Shown: positions 1 to 7,406 of the stretch, piece after piece
Numbering within the stretch: position 1 is the first letter of the stretch
How the letters are laid out: every line of letters begins with the position of its first letter
Assembly: GCF_001905845.1 (NCBI RefSeq)
Contig: NZ_LIVZ01000007.1
Coordinates: forward strand, 124,001-188,000
Source of the DNA: Streptomyces sp. TSRI0107
GTDB taxonomy: Bacteria; Actinomycetota; Actinomycetes; Streptomycetales; Streptomycetaceae
Direction: 5' to 3'
Length of the DNA stretch: 64,000 bases
The notes under the pieces: model-generated
Seen by the model: only the letters and a program-made list of their open reading frames with translations
Database searches by the model: none
What the model was told of the DNA's origin: nothing
Translations under genes and position numbers: made by a program

Positions 1-704
1 TTGGAGAAGAACACGCCGTCCGGGTTGACGGCGTACACGTCCTCGGCGGTCGCCGTGGCGGGCAGCACGTGCACCTCGATGCCGCGCTCGGCCATGCGGT
101 GCGGGGTCATGCCCTTGATGCCGAGGTCGACGGCGGCGACGGTGAACTTCTTCTCGCCGATCGCGGGGACGACGTACGCCTCGGTGGTGGCGACCTCGGC
201 GGAGAGGTCGGCCCCCTTCATCTCGGGCGCCTCCTGGACGCGGACCAGCAGCGCGGCGTCGTCCTGGATGGCGTCGCCGCTGAAGATGCCGACGCGCATG
301 GCGCCGCGCTCGCGCAGGTGGCGGGTGAGGGCGCGGGTGTCGATGCCGCTGATGCCGACGACGCCCTGGGCGGCCAGCTCCTCGTCCAGCGAGCGCCGGG
401 AGCGCCAGTTGGACGGCACGCGCGCGGGGTCGCGCACGACGTAGCCGGCGACCCAGATGCGCTCGGACTCGGGGTCCTCGTCGTTGACGCCGGTGTTGCC
501 CACGTGCGGGGCGGTCATCACGACGACCTGGCGGTGGTAGGACGGGTCGGTCAGGGTCTCCTGGTAGCCGGTCATGCCGGTGGAGAAGACGGCCTCGCCG
601 AAGGTCTCCCCCACGGCCCCGTAGGCACGGCCGCGGAAGACTCGGCCGTCCTCCAGGACGAGTACGGCGGGAACCTTGCTGGTTCCCCTGGTGGAGGTCG
701 TCAT
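1..704 (-). CDS. carA: Carbamoyl-phosphate synthase small (glutaminase) subunit, partial
   Basis: The N-terminal ~234 residues are present; the gene runs off the left edge, so the class I glutaminase domain with its catalytic Cys is not visible. The visible part is the typical CarA N-terminal domain: it starts MTTSTRG, continues with LVLEDGRVFRG, and has the family blocks GEAVFSTGMTGYQE, DPSYHRQ and GISGIDTRALTRHLRE. CarA hydrolyses glutamine and passes ammonia to CarB, making carbamoyl phosphate for pyrimidines and arginine. Its ATG overlaps the TGA of the upstream gene by 4 nt (ATGA), so it is probably translationally coupled and part of the pyrR-pyrB-pyrC operon. CarB would be expected beyond the window edge. 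Confidence 0.95.
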   Translation of the reverse strand, partial: MTTSTRGTSKVPAVLVLEDGRVFRGRAYGAVGETFGEAVFSTGMTGYQETLTDPSYHRQVVVMTAPHVGNTGVNDEDPESERIWVAGYVVRDPARVPSNWRSRRSLDEELAAQGVVGISGIDTRALTRHLRERGAMRVGIFSGDAIQDDAALLVRVQEAPEMKGADLSAEVATTEAYVVPAIGEKKFTVAAVDLGIKGMTPHRMAERGIEVHVLPATATAEDVYAVNPDGVFFS

Positions 705-1270
705 CGTTCGGCGCCTTCCCTGGTGTTCGTTTCGGTCATGGAGTTGAGTACGTCGACCCACTCGTTGTGCTCGGCCGCTCGGTCCGAGCGGAAGCCGGAG
801 TCGATCAGTTTTCCGCCGTGGGCCCAGGTCACGATGAGCAGTCCGCCCTCGGTGAGCACCTTTCCGGCGATGCCCTTGTCGAGCCGGGCCTCACGCAGGC
901 TCGCGGCCGGGACGAAGAAGTCGGTCGCCCCGGGGCGTACGACCTCCAGTCCCGCGTCCGTCAGCGTGAGCTCGGCACGGCTGCGGGTGCCCAGGCCGTG
1001 TGCCACGATGCGGTCGAGCCACTGCCCGGCGGTGGTGGAGCCGTGGTAGCGGCCGCTCATCGTCAGTTTCGCCGGACCGGCGGCATCCGGCGCGGTGGGC
1101 AGCTCCGGCAGGTCCCCCTGGAGGGTGCCCCGCCATTTCCAGCCCTCGCGCATCAGCCAGTAGACGAGCGCGACGAAGAGGGCGAGACCGACGACCCAGC
1201 CGAGGCGGGCGGCCCAGTCGGTCACTTCCGCCGATTCCTTCTCGGCGGCCAGCAGGAGTACAGGTGTCAC
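701..1270 (-). CDS. Membrane-anchored PH-like domain protein of the pyrimidine operon
   Basis: This 189-residue protein starts at a GTG that overlaps the pyrC stop (GTGA), which fits the operon better than an upstream start. One N-terminal membrane segment (about residues 20-42, WVVGLALFVALVYWLM) is followed by a soluble beta-rich region (residues ~60-180) with GRYHGSTTAGQWLDRI and a WAHGGKLIDSGFRSDR stretch. I recall a gene of this kind at the same place in other Streptomyces pyrimidine operons, annotated as an integral membrane or PH-like protein. Its function is unknown. Four-nt overlaps on both sides (pyrC and carA) suggest production in step with the pathway, but no catalytic motif is visible, and a role in pyrimidine synthesis is inference from position only. 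Confidence 0.8.
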   Translation of the reverse strand: MTPVLLLAAEKESAEVTDWAARLGWVVGLALFVALVYWLMREGWKWRGTLQGDLPELPTAPDAAGPAKLTMSGRYHGSTTAGQWLDRIVAHGLGTRSRAELTLTDAGLEVVRPGATDFFVPAASLREARLDKGIAGKVLTEGGLLIVTWAHGGKLIDSGFRSDRAAEHNEWVDVLNSMTETNTREGAER

Positions 1271-2553
1271 GTGAGCTTCCCGTCGACGAGCGTGGCCTTG
1301 CCCCGGAGCCACGTGTGCGTGACACGGCCCGGCAGCTCACGCCCCTCGTACGGGGTGTTGCGGCTGCGCGAGGCGAAGCCCGCGGGGTCCACGAGCCCAC
1401 GGTATGCCGTGTCGACGAGGGTGAGGTTGGCGGGCTCACCAGCCGAGACGGGACGTCCGTGGCCCGAGGCCTGTCCGATCCGCGCGGGCGTGACGGACAT
1501 CCGGTCGGCGACGCCGGCCCAGTCCAGCAGGCCCGTGTCCACCATGGTCGCCTGGACCACCGACAGCGCGGTCTCCAGGCCGACCATGCCCATGGCGGCG
1601 GCGGCCCACTCGCAGTCCTTGTCCTCGTGCGGGTGCGGGGCGTGGTCGGTGGCGACGATGTCGATCGTGCCGTCGGCGAGCGCCTCGCGCAGGGCCATCA
1701 CGTCGCGCTCGGTGCGCAGCGGCGGGTTGACCTTGTAGACGGGGTTGTAGGTGCGCACCAGCTCGTCGGTGAGGAGCAGGTGGTGCGGGGTGACCTCGGC
1801 GGTGACCTGGATGCCGCGGGACTTGGCCCAGCGGACGATCTCGACGGAGCCGGCCGTCGACAGGTGGCAGATGTGCACGCGGGAGCCGACGTGCTCGGCG
1901 AGCAGCACGTCCCGGGCGATGATCGACTCCTCGGCCACGGCGGGCCAGCCGCCCAGGCCCAGCTCGGCGGAGACGATGCCCTCGTTCATCTCGGCGCCCT
2001 CGGTCAGCCGCGGCTCCTGCGCGTGCTGGGCGATGACACCGCCGAAGGCCTTCACGTACTCCAGGGCGCGGCGCATGATCTGCGCGTCATGGACGCACTT
2101 GCCGTCGTCGGAGAAGACGGTGACGCCGGCCGCGGACTCGTGCATGGCGCCCAGCTCGGCGAGCTTGCTGCCCTCCAGGCCGACGGTGACGGCGCCGATG
2201 GGCTGCACGTCGCAGTAGCCGGACTCCTGGCCGAGCCGCCAGACCTGCTCGACGACACCGGCGGTGTCGGCGACCGGGAAGGTGTTGGCCATGGCGAACA
2301 CGGAGGTGTAGCCGCCGGAGGCGGCGGCGCGGGTGCCGGTGAGGACGGTCTCGGAGTCCTCGCGGCCGGGCTCGCGCAGGTGGGTGTGCAGGTCGACCAG
2401 GCCCGGCAGCAGCACCTTGCCGCCGGCCTCGACGACCTCGGCGCCCTCGGCGGACAGGCCGCTGCCCACCGCCTCGATGGTCTCGCCGTCGATCAGGACG
2501 TCCTGCGCCTCGCCGCCGAGGACCTTCGCACCACGGATCAGGATCTTGCTCAT
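1267..2553 (-). CDS. pyrC: Dihydroorotase
   Basis: This 428-residue, full-length class I (actinobacterial/Bacillus type) dihydroorotase closes carbamoyl aspartate to dihydroorotate, the third step of UMP synthesis, in the cytoplasm. The amidohydrolase metal motif LVDLHTHLREPG lies at residues ~52-63 (His56, His58, Arg60), further ligands sit in QHAQEP and ICHLSTAGS, and the catalytic Asp is in VATDHAPH near residue 305. It is the third gene of the pyrR-pyrB-pyrC-x-carA run, 5 nt after pyrB, and its stop overlaps the next GTG start. It should share the pyrimidine control of the operon. Confidence 0.97.
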   Translation of the reverse strand: MSKILIRGAKVLGGEAQDVLIDGETIEAVGSGLSAEGAEVVEAGGKVLLPGLVDLHTHLREPGREDSETVLTGTRAAASGGYTSVFAMANTFPVADTAGVVEQVWRLGQESGYCDVQPIGAVTVGLEGSKLAELGAMHESAAGVTVFSDDGKCVHDAQIMRRALEYVKAFGGVIAQHAQEPRLTEGAEMNEGIVSAELGLGGWPAVAEESIIARDVLLAEHVGSRVHICHLSTAGSVEIVRWAKSRGIQVTAEVTPHHLLLTDELVRTYNPVYKVNPPLRTERDVMALREALADGTIDIVATDHAPHPHEDKDCEWAAAAMGMVGLETALSVVQATMVDTGLLDWAGVADRMSVTPARIGQASGHGRPVSAGEPANLTLVDTAYRGLVDPAGFASRSRNTPYEGRELPGRVTHTWLRGKATLVDGKLT

Positions 2554-2558
2554 GGGTC

Positions 2559-3539
2559 TTACTTCTCCTCAGCGGTACGGGCGTGGGTGACGGCGGGCTC
2601 GTTGCCACCGAGCAGCAGGTAGAGGACGGCCATGCGGATGGAGACGCCGTTGGCGACCTGCTCGACGACCGTGCAGCGGTCGGAGTCGGCGACCTCGGCG
2701 GTGATCTCCATGCCGCGCACCATGGGGCCGGGGTGCATCACGATGGCGTGCTCGGGCATCTTCGCCATGCGGTCGCCGTCGAGGCCGTAGCGGCGCGAGT
2801 ACTCGCGCTCGGTCGGGAAGAACGCGGCGTTCATCCGCTCGCGCTGCACCCGCAGCATCATCACCGCGTCGGACTTGGGCAGCGTGCTGTCGAGGTCGTA
2901 GGACACCTCGCAGGGCCAGGTCTCGACGCCGACCGGCACCAGGGTCGGCGGGGCGACCAGGGTGACCTCGGCGCCGAGGGTGTGCAGCAGGTCGACGTTG
3001 GAGCGGGCGACCCGGCTGTGCAGGACGTCGCCGACGATGGTGACGCGCTTGCCGGACAGGTCCTGGCCGAGTCCGGCGTCCCGGCCGACCAGGCGGCGGC
3101 GCATGGTGAAGGCGTCGAGGAGGGCCTGGGTGGGGTGCTGGTGGGTGCCGTCGCCGGCGTTGATCACGGCCGCGTCGATCCAGCCGGAGTTGGCCAGGCG
3201 GTACGGGGCTCCGGAGGCGCCGTGCCGGATGACGACGGCGTCGACGCCCATGGCCTCCAGGGTCTGGGCGGTGTCCTTCAGGGACTCGCCCTTGGACACG
3301 CTGGAGCCCTTGGCGGAGAAGTTGATGACGTCCGCGGACAGCCGCTTCTCGGCGGCCTCGAAGGAGATCCGGGTGCGGGTGGAGTCCTCGAAGAAGAGGT
3401 TGACCACGGTGCGGCCGCGCAGGGTCGGCAGCTTCTTGATCGGCCGGTCGGCGACCCGGGCCATCTCCTCGGCGGTGTCGAGGATCAGGACGGCGTCGTC
3501 GCGGGTGAGGTCGGCGGCCGAGATGAGATGACGCAGCAT
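2559..3539 (-). CDS. pyrB: Aspartate carbamoyltransferase catalytic subunit
   Basis: This 326-residue PyrB condenses carbamoyl phosphate with aspartate. The carbamoyl-phosphate binding motif FFEDSTRTRISFE (about residues 49-61) is intact, followed by SSVSKGESLKDT, the HPTQALLDAFTMR motif with its substrate-binding His, and MRVQRERM. No pyrI-like regulatory subunit is seen nearby, so it should act as an unregulated or differently regulated trimer. It lies 90 nt after pyrR and 5 nt before pyrC on the same strand, consistent with one transcript. The start is ATG, MLRHLISAADLT, as usual for the family. Confidence 0.97.
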   Translation of the reverse strand: MLRHLISAADLTRDDAVLILDTAEEMARVADRPIKKLPTLRGRTVVNLFFEDSTRTRISFEAAEKRLSADVINFSAKGSSVSKGESLKDTAQTLEAMGVDAVVIRHGASGAPYRLANSGWIDAAVINAGDGTHQHPTQALLDAFTMRRRLVGRDAGLGQDLSGKRVTIVGDVLHSRVARSNVDLLHTLGAEVTLVAPPTLVPVGVETWPCEVSYDLDSTLPKSDAVMMLRVQRERMNAAFFPTEREYSRRYGLDGDRMAKMPEHAIVMHPGPMVRGMEITAEVADSDRCTVVEQVANGVSIRMAVLYLLLGGNEPAVTHARTAEEK

Positions 3540-3629
3540 CTGTCAGGCTCCGTAAGGCAGTTATTCAGGAGAATTAGGGCAAACCTGGTCGCGCGTCGGC
3601 GTGCGGAAGCGTCGACGCGCCCTGATCTG

Positions 3630-4190
3630 CTACTGGTCGCCCGGCTTGGCGCCGAGCAGCACGGTGTCGCGACCGTCCTCCTCGGCGAGCTGGACCTTGA
3701 CCGTCTCCCGCAGCGACGTGGGGAGGTTCTTTCCGACGTAGTCGGCGCGGATGGGCAGCTCGCGGTGGCCGCGGTCGACGAGGACCGCCAGCTGGACCGC
3801 GCGGGGGCGCCCGATGTCGTTCAGGGCGTCGAGGGCGGCGCGGATGGTGCGGCCGGAGAAGAGCACGTCGTCGACCAGGACGACCAGCTTGCCGTCGATG
3901 CCGTCACCGGGGATCTCGGTGCGGGCCAGCGCACGCGGCGGGTGCATGCGCAGGTCGTCGCGGTACATGGTGATGTCCAGCGAGCCGCACGGGACCTTGC
4001 GCTCGGTGATCTGCTCGAGCTTGGCGGCGAGCCGCCGGCCGAGGAAGACGCCTCGGGTCGGAATGCCGAGGAGCACCACGTCGTCGGCGCCCTTGGCGCG
4101 CTCGACGATCTCGTGGGCGATGCGGGTCAGTACCCGCGCGATGTCGGGGCCCTCGAGAACGGGCCTCGCATCGGACGCTTGCGTGTCCAT
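3630..4190 (-). CDS. pyrR: PyrR bifunctional pyrimidine operon regulator / uracil phosphoribosyltransferase
   Basis: This 186-residue protein is the first gene of the pyr operon. The PRPP-binding motif LVVLVDDVLFSGRTIRAAL (around residues 96-114), the LGIPTRG block and SLDITMYRDDL are all typical of PyrR. In Gram-positives PyrR binds UMP and the nascent or mature pyr mRNA to lower expression, and has weak UPRTase activity. Upstream on the minus strand is a very strong Shine-Dalgarno (AAGGAGGT, about 8 nt from the ATG). I could not find a convincing antiterminator/terminator pair in the short leader, so control by occlusion of the ribosome-binding site, as reported for mycobacteria, seems more likely than attenuation. 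This is inference. Confidence 0.95.
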   Translation of the reverse strand: MDTQASDARPVLEGPDIARVLTRIAHEIVERAKGADDVVLLGIPTRGVFLGRRLAAKLEQITERKVPCGSLDITMYRDDLRMHPPRALARTEIPGDGIDGKLVVLVDDVLFSGRTIRAALDALNDIGRPRAVQLAVLVDRGHRELPIRADYVGKNLPTSLRETVKVQLAEEDGRDTVLLGAKPGDQ

Positions 4191-4369
4191 ACGAAACGGA
4201 CCTCCTTCTCCGCCTCACGGGACGGACCTTAAAGGACGTCGGGATTGCGCCACCAACGTTAGCAGGCCCGTACGACACGCCCGAGCACCCCCCTCCCGGG
4301 CCCCCGATTTCACCCACTTGGCCCAAGCGATCGCCGATACCACGGAAGAGTCGGTGTGGACCATTCGGC

Positions 4370-4399
4370 TTGACGCAAGAGAGTCACGCTGCGTAACCT
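4370..4399 (+). promoter_or_regulatory. Probable bldD promoter
   Basis: TTGACG at 4370-4375 and TAACCT at 4394-4399 are separated by 18 nt, a fair match to the major vegetative sigma consensus. The predicted start lies near 4406, about 63 nt before the bldD ATG. The -10 and start region overlaps the BldD-like palindrome at 4398-4411. No transcript data were available. Confidence 0.5.
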
Positions 4400-4411
4400 C
4401 ACAGTGAGTTA
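4398..4411 (+). promoter_or_regulatory. Probable BldD operator (autoregulatory site)
   Basis: CTCACAGTGAGTTA read on the minus strand (TAACTCACTGTGAG) matches the BldD pseudo-palindrome as I remember it, TNACNC(A/T)GNGTNAN, at all but one defined position. It contains a perfect CTCAC-A-GTGAG core. It overlaps the proposed -10 box and start point of bldD, where binding would block initiation. BldD is known to repress its own promoter, so the placement makes sense. Confidence 0.6.
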
Positions 4412-4468
4412 CCAACCGCGCGGCATGGACCCACGCCAGTCGCGTCGACACAGTGTCCGGGGAGCTAT

Positions 4469-4972
4469 ATGTCCAGCGAATACGCCAAACAGCTCGGGGC
4501 CAAGCTCCGGGCCATCCGCACCCAGCAGGGCCTTTCCCTCCACGGTGTCGAGGAGAAGTCCCAGGGACGCTGGAAGGCCGTGGTGGTCGGTTCGTACGAG
4601 CGCGGTGACCGCGCGGTGACCGTGCAGCGCCTCGCCGAGCTGGCGGATTTCTACGGCGTTCCCGTGCAGGAGCTGCTGCCGGGCACGACCCCGGGCGGCG
4701 CCGCCGAGCCGCCGCCGAAGCTGGTCCTGGACCTGGAGCGGCTGGCCACCGTGCCGGCCGAGAAGGCGGGCCCCCTGCAGCGCTACGCGGCGACGATCCA
4801 GTCCCAGCGCGGTGACTACAACGGCAAGGTGCTCTCGATCCGCCAGGACGACCTGCGCACACTCGCCGTCATCTACGACCAGTCGCCCTCGGTCCTCACC
4901 GAGCAGCTGATCAGCTGGGGTGTGCTGGACGCCGACGCGCGGCGCGCGGTGGCCTCCCACGAGGAGGGCTGA
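4469..4972 (+). CDS. bldD: BldD, c-di-GMP-responsive developmental master repressor
   Basis: This 167-residue protein has an N-terminal helix-turn-helix DNA-binding domain (residues ~1-80; YAKQLGAKLRAIRTQQGLSL and SYERGDRAVTVQRLAELADFY) and a C-terminal effector domain. The known c-di-GMP signature RGD-X8-RQDD is intact, at Arg114-Gly-Asp116 and Arg125-Gln-Asp-Asp128. When bound to tetrameric c-di-GMP, BldD dimerises and represses sporulation genes during vegetative growth. The ATG has a GGAG site 6-8 nt upstream and sits behind a probable BldD operator. It is transcribed away from pyrR, and two large hairpins separate it from convergent nusB. Length and motifs make this a very secure call. 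Confidence 0.98.
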   Translation: MSSEYAKQLGAKLRAIRTQQGLSLHGVEEKSQGRWKAVVVGSYERGDRAVTVQRLAELADFYGVPVQELLPGTTPGGAAEPPPKLVLDLERLATVPAEKAGPLQRYAATIQSQRGDYNGKVLSIRQDDLRTLAVIYDQSPSVLTEQLISWGVLDADARRAVASHEEG

Positions 4973-5010
4973 GCGCTCCACAGCGTCGGCAGACGCCCAG
5001 CAGAAACGTG

Positions 5011-5054
5011 CCGCCGGGGTGGCCGGAACCGATCGGTTCCGGCCACCCCGGCGG
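5011..5054. terminator. Perfect 44-nt palindrome, terminator after bldD
   Basis: Two 20-nt arms (CCGCCGGGGTGGCCGGAACC and its exact complement) flank a self-complementary GATC centre. It lies 38 nt after the bldD stop. The U-less GC-rich hairpin is typical of Streptomyces terminators and would work in either direction. Confidence 0.75.
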
Positions 5055-5090
5055 CGTTCTGCGGGCCGCACGGCCCCTGGACGTACGGCG

Positions 5091-5136
5091 GACGCCCGAG
5101 GGCCCGCAGCAGTGGTGCTGCGGGCCCTCGGGCGTC
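5091..5136. terminator. Long hairpin between bldD and nusB
   Basis: A perfect 21-bp stem (5091-5111 paired with 5116-5136) has a GTGG loop. It is 10 nt beyond the nusB stop on the minus strand and probably terminates the efp-nusB transcript, with 5011-5054 as its partner for bldD. Confidence 0.75.
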
Positions 5137-5146
5137 TTGGGGGCTC

Positions 5147-5581
5147 TCAGGCCTGGTCGCGGCGCAGCGACGGCTTGAGTTCCTTGAGCCGGCCGAGCAG
5201 GCCGTTGACGAACGAGGGCGACTCGTCCGTGGAGAACTCCTTCGCCAGCTGCACCATCTCGTCGAGGACGACGGCGTCCGGGGTCTCGTCGACCCAGATC
5301 AGCTCGTACGCGCCGAGACGCAGGATGTTGCGGTCCACGACCGGCATCCGGTCGAGCGTCCAGCCGACCGAGTACTGCGAGATCAGCTCGTCGATCCGGG
5401 CCGCGTGCTCCGCGTAGCCCTCGACCAGCTGCATCGTGTACTCGCTCACCGGCGGCTGCCGGGTGTCGGCCCGGGAGAGCCGGATCCAGTCCGCGAGGAC
5501 CGTCAGGACGTCGGCGCCGCGCTGGTCGCCCTCGAAGAGGATCTGGAAGGCGCGCTTGCGGGCCGTGTTGCGGGCAGCCAC
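5147..5581 (-). CDS. nusB: Transcription antitermination factor NusB
   Basis: This 144-residue all-helical NusB starts MAARNTARKRAFQILFE, the usual beginning, with the later blocks LDRMPVVDRNILRLGAYELIW and VVLDEMVQLAKEFSTDESPSFVNGLLG. It binds BoxA RNA together with NusE (S10) to form antitermination complexes on rRNA operons. It starts 2 nt after the efp stop, so the two genes are almost certainly co-transcribed, and it is followed by two strong hairpins. Confidence 0.97.
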   Translation of the reverse strand: MAARNTARKRAFQILFEGDQRGADVLTVLADWIRLSRADTRQPPVSEYTMQLVEGYAEHAARIDELISQYSVGWTLDRMPVVDRNILRLGAYELIWVDETPDAVVLDEMVQLAKEFSTDESPSFVNGLLGRLKELKPSLRRDQA

Positions 5582-5583
5582 GG

Positions 5584-6150
5584 TTAGCTGTTCACCCGGC
5601 CGAGGTAGTCGCTGGTGCGGGTGTCGACCTTGATCTTCTCACCGGTGGTGATGAAGAGCGGGACCTGGATCTGGTGGCCGGTCTCCAGGGTGGCGGGCTT
5701 GGTGCCGCCGGTGGAGCGGTCGCCCTGGACGCCCGGCTCGGTCTCCTGGATGACCAGCTCGACGGCGGCCGGCAGCTCGACGAAGAGCACCTCGCCCTCG
5801 TGCTGGGCGACGGTGGCCGTGAAGCCCTCGATCAGGAAGTTGGCGGCGTCGCCGACGGCCTTGCGGTCGACCATGAGCTGGTCGTACGTCTCCATGTCCA
5901 TGAAGACGAAGTACTCGCCGTCCATGTACGAGAACTGCATGTCGCGCTTGTCGACAGTGGCCGTCTCGACCTTGACGCCGGCGTTGAAGGTCTTGTCGAC
6001 GACCTTGCCGGAGAGCACGTTCTTGAGCTTGGTGCGCACGAAGGCCGGGCCCTTGCCGGGCTTGACGTGCTGGAACTCGACGACGGACCAGAGCTGGCCG
6101 CCTTCGAGCTTGAGCACCATGCCGTTCTTGAGGTCGTTCGTGGAAGCCAC
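5584..6150 (-). CDS. efp: Translation elongation factor P
   Basis: This 188-residue EF-P has three beta-barrel domains and relieves ribosome stalling at polyproline stretches. The GTG at 6150 (VASTNDLKNGMVL) is chosen because an AGGAG site lies about 10 nt upstream and the length then matches the family; an in-frame extension to 6285 is unlikely. The functional loop near residue 30 reads HVKPGKGPAFVRTK. Its PGKGP form is the one described for actinobacterial EF-P that works with an unmodified lysine, so no EpmA/deoxyhypusine-type enzyme is needed. Several proline-rich proteins in this window (the P-loop protein at 7407-8300 and Rel) would be natural clients. Confidence 0.96.
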   Translation of the reverse strand: MASTNDLKNGMVLKLEGGQLWSVVEFQHVKPGKGPAFVRTKLKNVLSGKVVDKTFNAGVKVETATVDKRDMQFSYMDGEYFVFMDMETYDQLMVDRKAVGDAANFLIEGFTATVAQHEGEVLFVELPAAVELVIQETEPGVQGDRSTGGTKPATLETGHQIQVPLFITTGEKIKVDTRTSDYLGRVNS

Positions 6151-6202
6151 GGTTGCGGAATCTCCTGGACTGACGTGGACGACCCCGGGGGCACGCACCT
6201 GC

Positions 6203-7309
6203 CTATAGTGCGAGCAGCTCCTTGGTCGTGATGGTGAGTAGCTCGGGTCCGCCGTCCGCCTCGGGGCGGACGACGAGCGTGTCATCGATCCGGACGCCGC
6301 CCCGGCCCGGGAGGTGGACCCCCGGTTCGACGGTGACCGGCACGCAAGCGTCCAGTTTACCCATTGCGGCGGGAGCCAACTGAGGGTCCTCGTCGATTTC
6401 GAGTCCCACGCCGTGGCCGATGAGCGGAGGCAGTCCTTCCCCGCGGCCCGCCGAGTCCAGCACCTGCCGCGCCGCGCGGTCCACGTCCCGGTAGGCGGCG
6501 CCGGGCGCCAGGCTCTCGCGTCCGGCGCGCTGGGCGGCGAAGACCAGGTCGTACAGCTCGATCTGCCAGTCGGCGGGCGAGGTCCCGATCACGAAGGTAC
6601 GGCCGATCTCGCACCGGTAGCCGCGGTAGGTGGCGCCCAGACAGACGGAGAGGAAGTCGCCCTCCTCCACGCGCCGGTCCGTGGGCCGGTGCCCGCGGCG
6701 GCCGGAGTTCGGGCCGGTGCCGACGGAGGTGGGGAACGCCGGCCCGTCGGCGCCGTGGTCGACCAGGCGCCGTTCCAGCTCCAGCGCGAGATGCCGCTCC
6801 GTGCGGCCGACGAGGATGGACTCCAGCAGTTCGCCGAGTGCCTGGTCGGCGATCTCCGCGCCGATGCGCAGACAGGAGATCTCCTCCTCGTCCTTCACCA
6901 CCCTCAGCTGCTCGACCGCGCCGCCCAGATCGGCCAGCCGCAGCCGGGGGGCGACCGAGCCGATGGCCCGGTGCCGGGAGACGGTGAGGTGGTGTTCCTC
7001 GACGGCCAGGGACTCGGCGCCCTGCGCGGTGGCCAGGTCGGCGGCCGCGACGGCGGGGTCGCCGCCGAGGCGGGGCAGGGCGTGCACGCGCAGCGCCTCG
7101 TCCGGGCGCCCCTCGAAGGGGCGGTCCTCGGGCGGGCCTGCGCACACCAGCAGGTCTTCGCGCTTGCCCAGCAGCAGTACGGCACCTTGGGGAGCCGCGC
7201 CCGCTAGGTAGCGCACGTTGGCGGGACGGGAGACGAGCGCTGCCGCGGTGCCGGCCGCGGTGCAGCGTTCCCGTACTCGCGTACGGCGGGTCGCGTACAC
7301 CTCTGACAT
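6203..7309 (-). CDS. M24 family aminopeptidase P-like protein with altered metal ligands
   Basis: This 368-residue protein has a creatinase-type N-terminal domain (residues ~1-130) and a pita-bread catalytic-fold domain. Landmarks are GTGPNSG (~197-203), PTDR, LIGHGVGLEIDE with His299 conserved, and VTVEPG with Glu328 conserved. Three of the usual five metal ligands look changed: the Asp of D-x-G is Cys223 (SVCLGA), the second Asp is Glu234 (CEIGRT), and the C-terminal Glu of RIEDT is Asp342 (RIDDT). It sits at the pepQ/pepP position beside efp, 52 nt upstream on the same strand. It may be a weak or specialised peptidase or a non-catalytic relative. Family membership is secure, activity is not. 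Confidence 0.85.
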   Translation of the reverse strand: MSEVYATRRTRVRERCTAAGTAAALVSRPANVRYLAGAAPQGAVLLLGKREDLLVCAGPPEDRPFEGRPDEALRVHALPRLGGDPAVAAADLATAQGAESLAVEEHHLTVSRHRAIGSVAPRLRLADLGGAVEQLRVVKDEEEISCLRIGAEIADQALGELLESILVGRTERHLALELERRLVDHGADGPAFPTSVGTGPNSGRRGHRPTDRRVEEGDFLSVCLGATYRGYRCEIGRTFVIGTSPADWQIELYDLVFAAQRAGRESLAPGAAYRDVDRAARQVLDSAGRGEGLPPLIGHGVGLEIDEDPQLAPAAMGKLDACVPVTVEPGVHLPGRGGVRIDDTLVVRPEADGGPELLTITTKELLAL

Positions 7310-7406
7310 GAGTCGAGCGTAGGAGCTCCCCGGGCTCGGCGCCGTTCGGGAGAGGCTGAGTGGGGCAAGGGTCCGTCAGCCGACGGGCCGGCTCAGTCCC
7401 CCCGGG

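Noticed and set aside
3540..4300. PyrR attenuator (antiterminator/terminator) in the pyr leader or the pyrR-pyrB gap
   Set aside because: I looked for mutually exclusive hairpins and a PyrR-binding loop and found none convincing, so none is reported.
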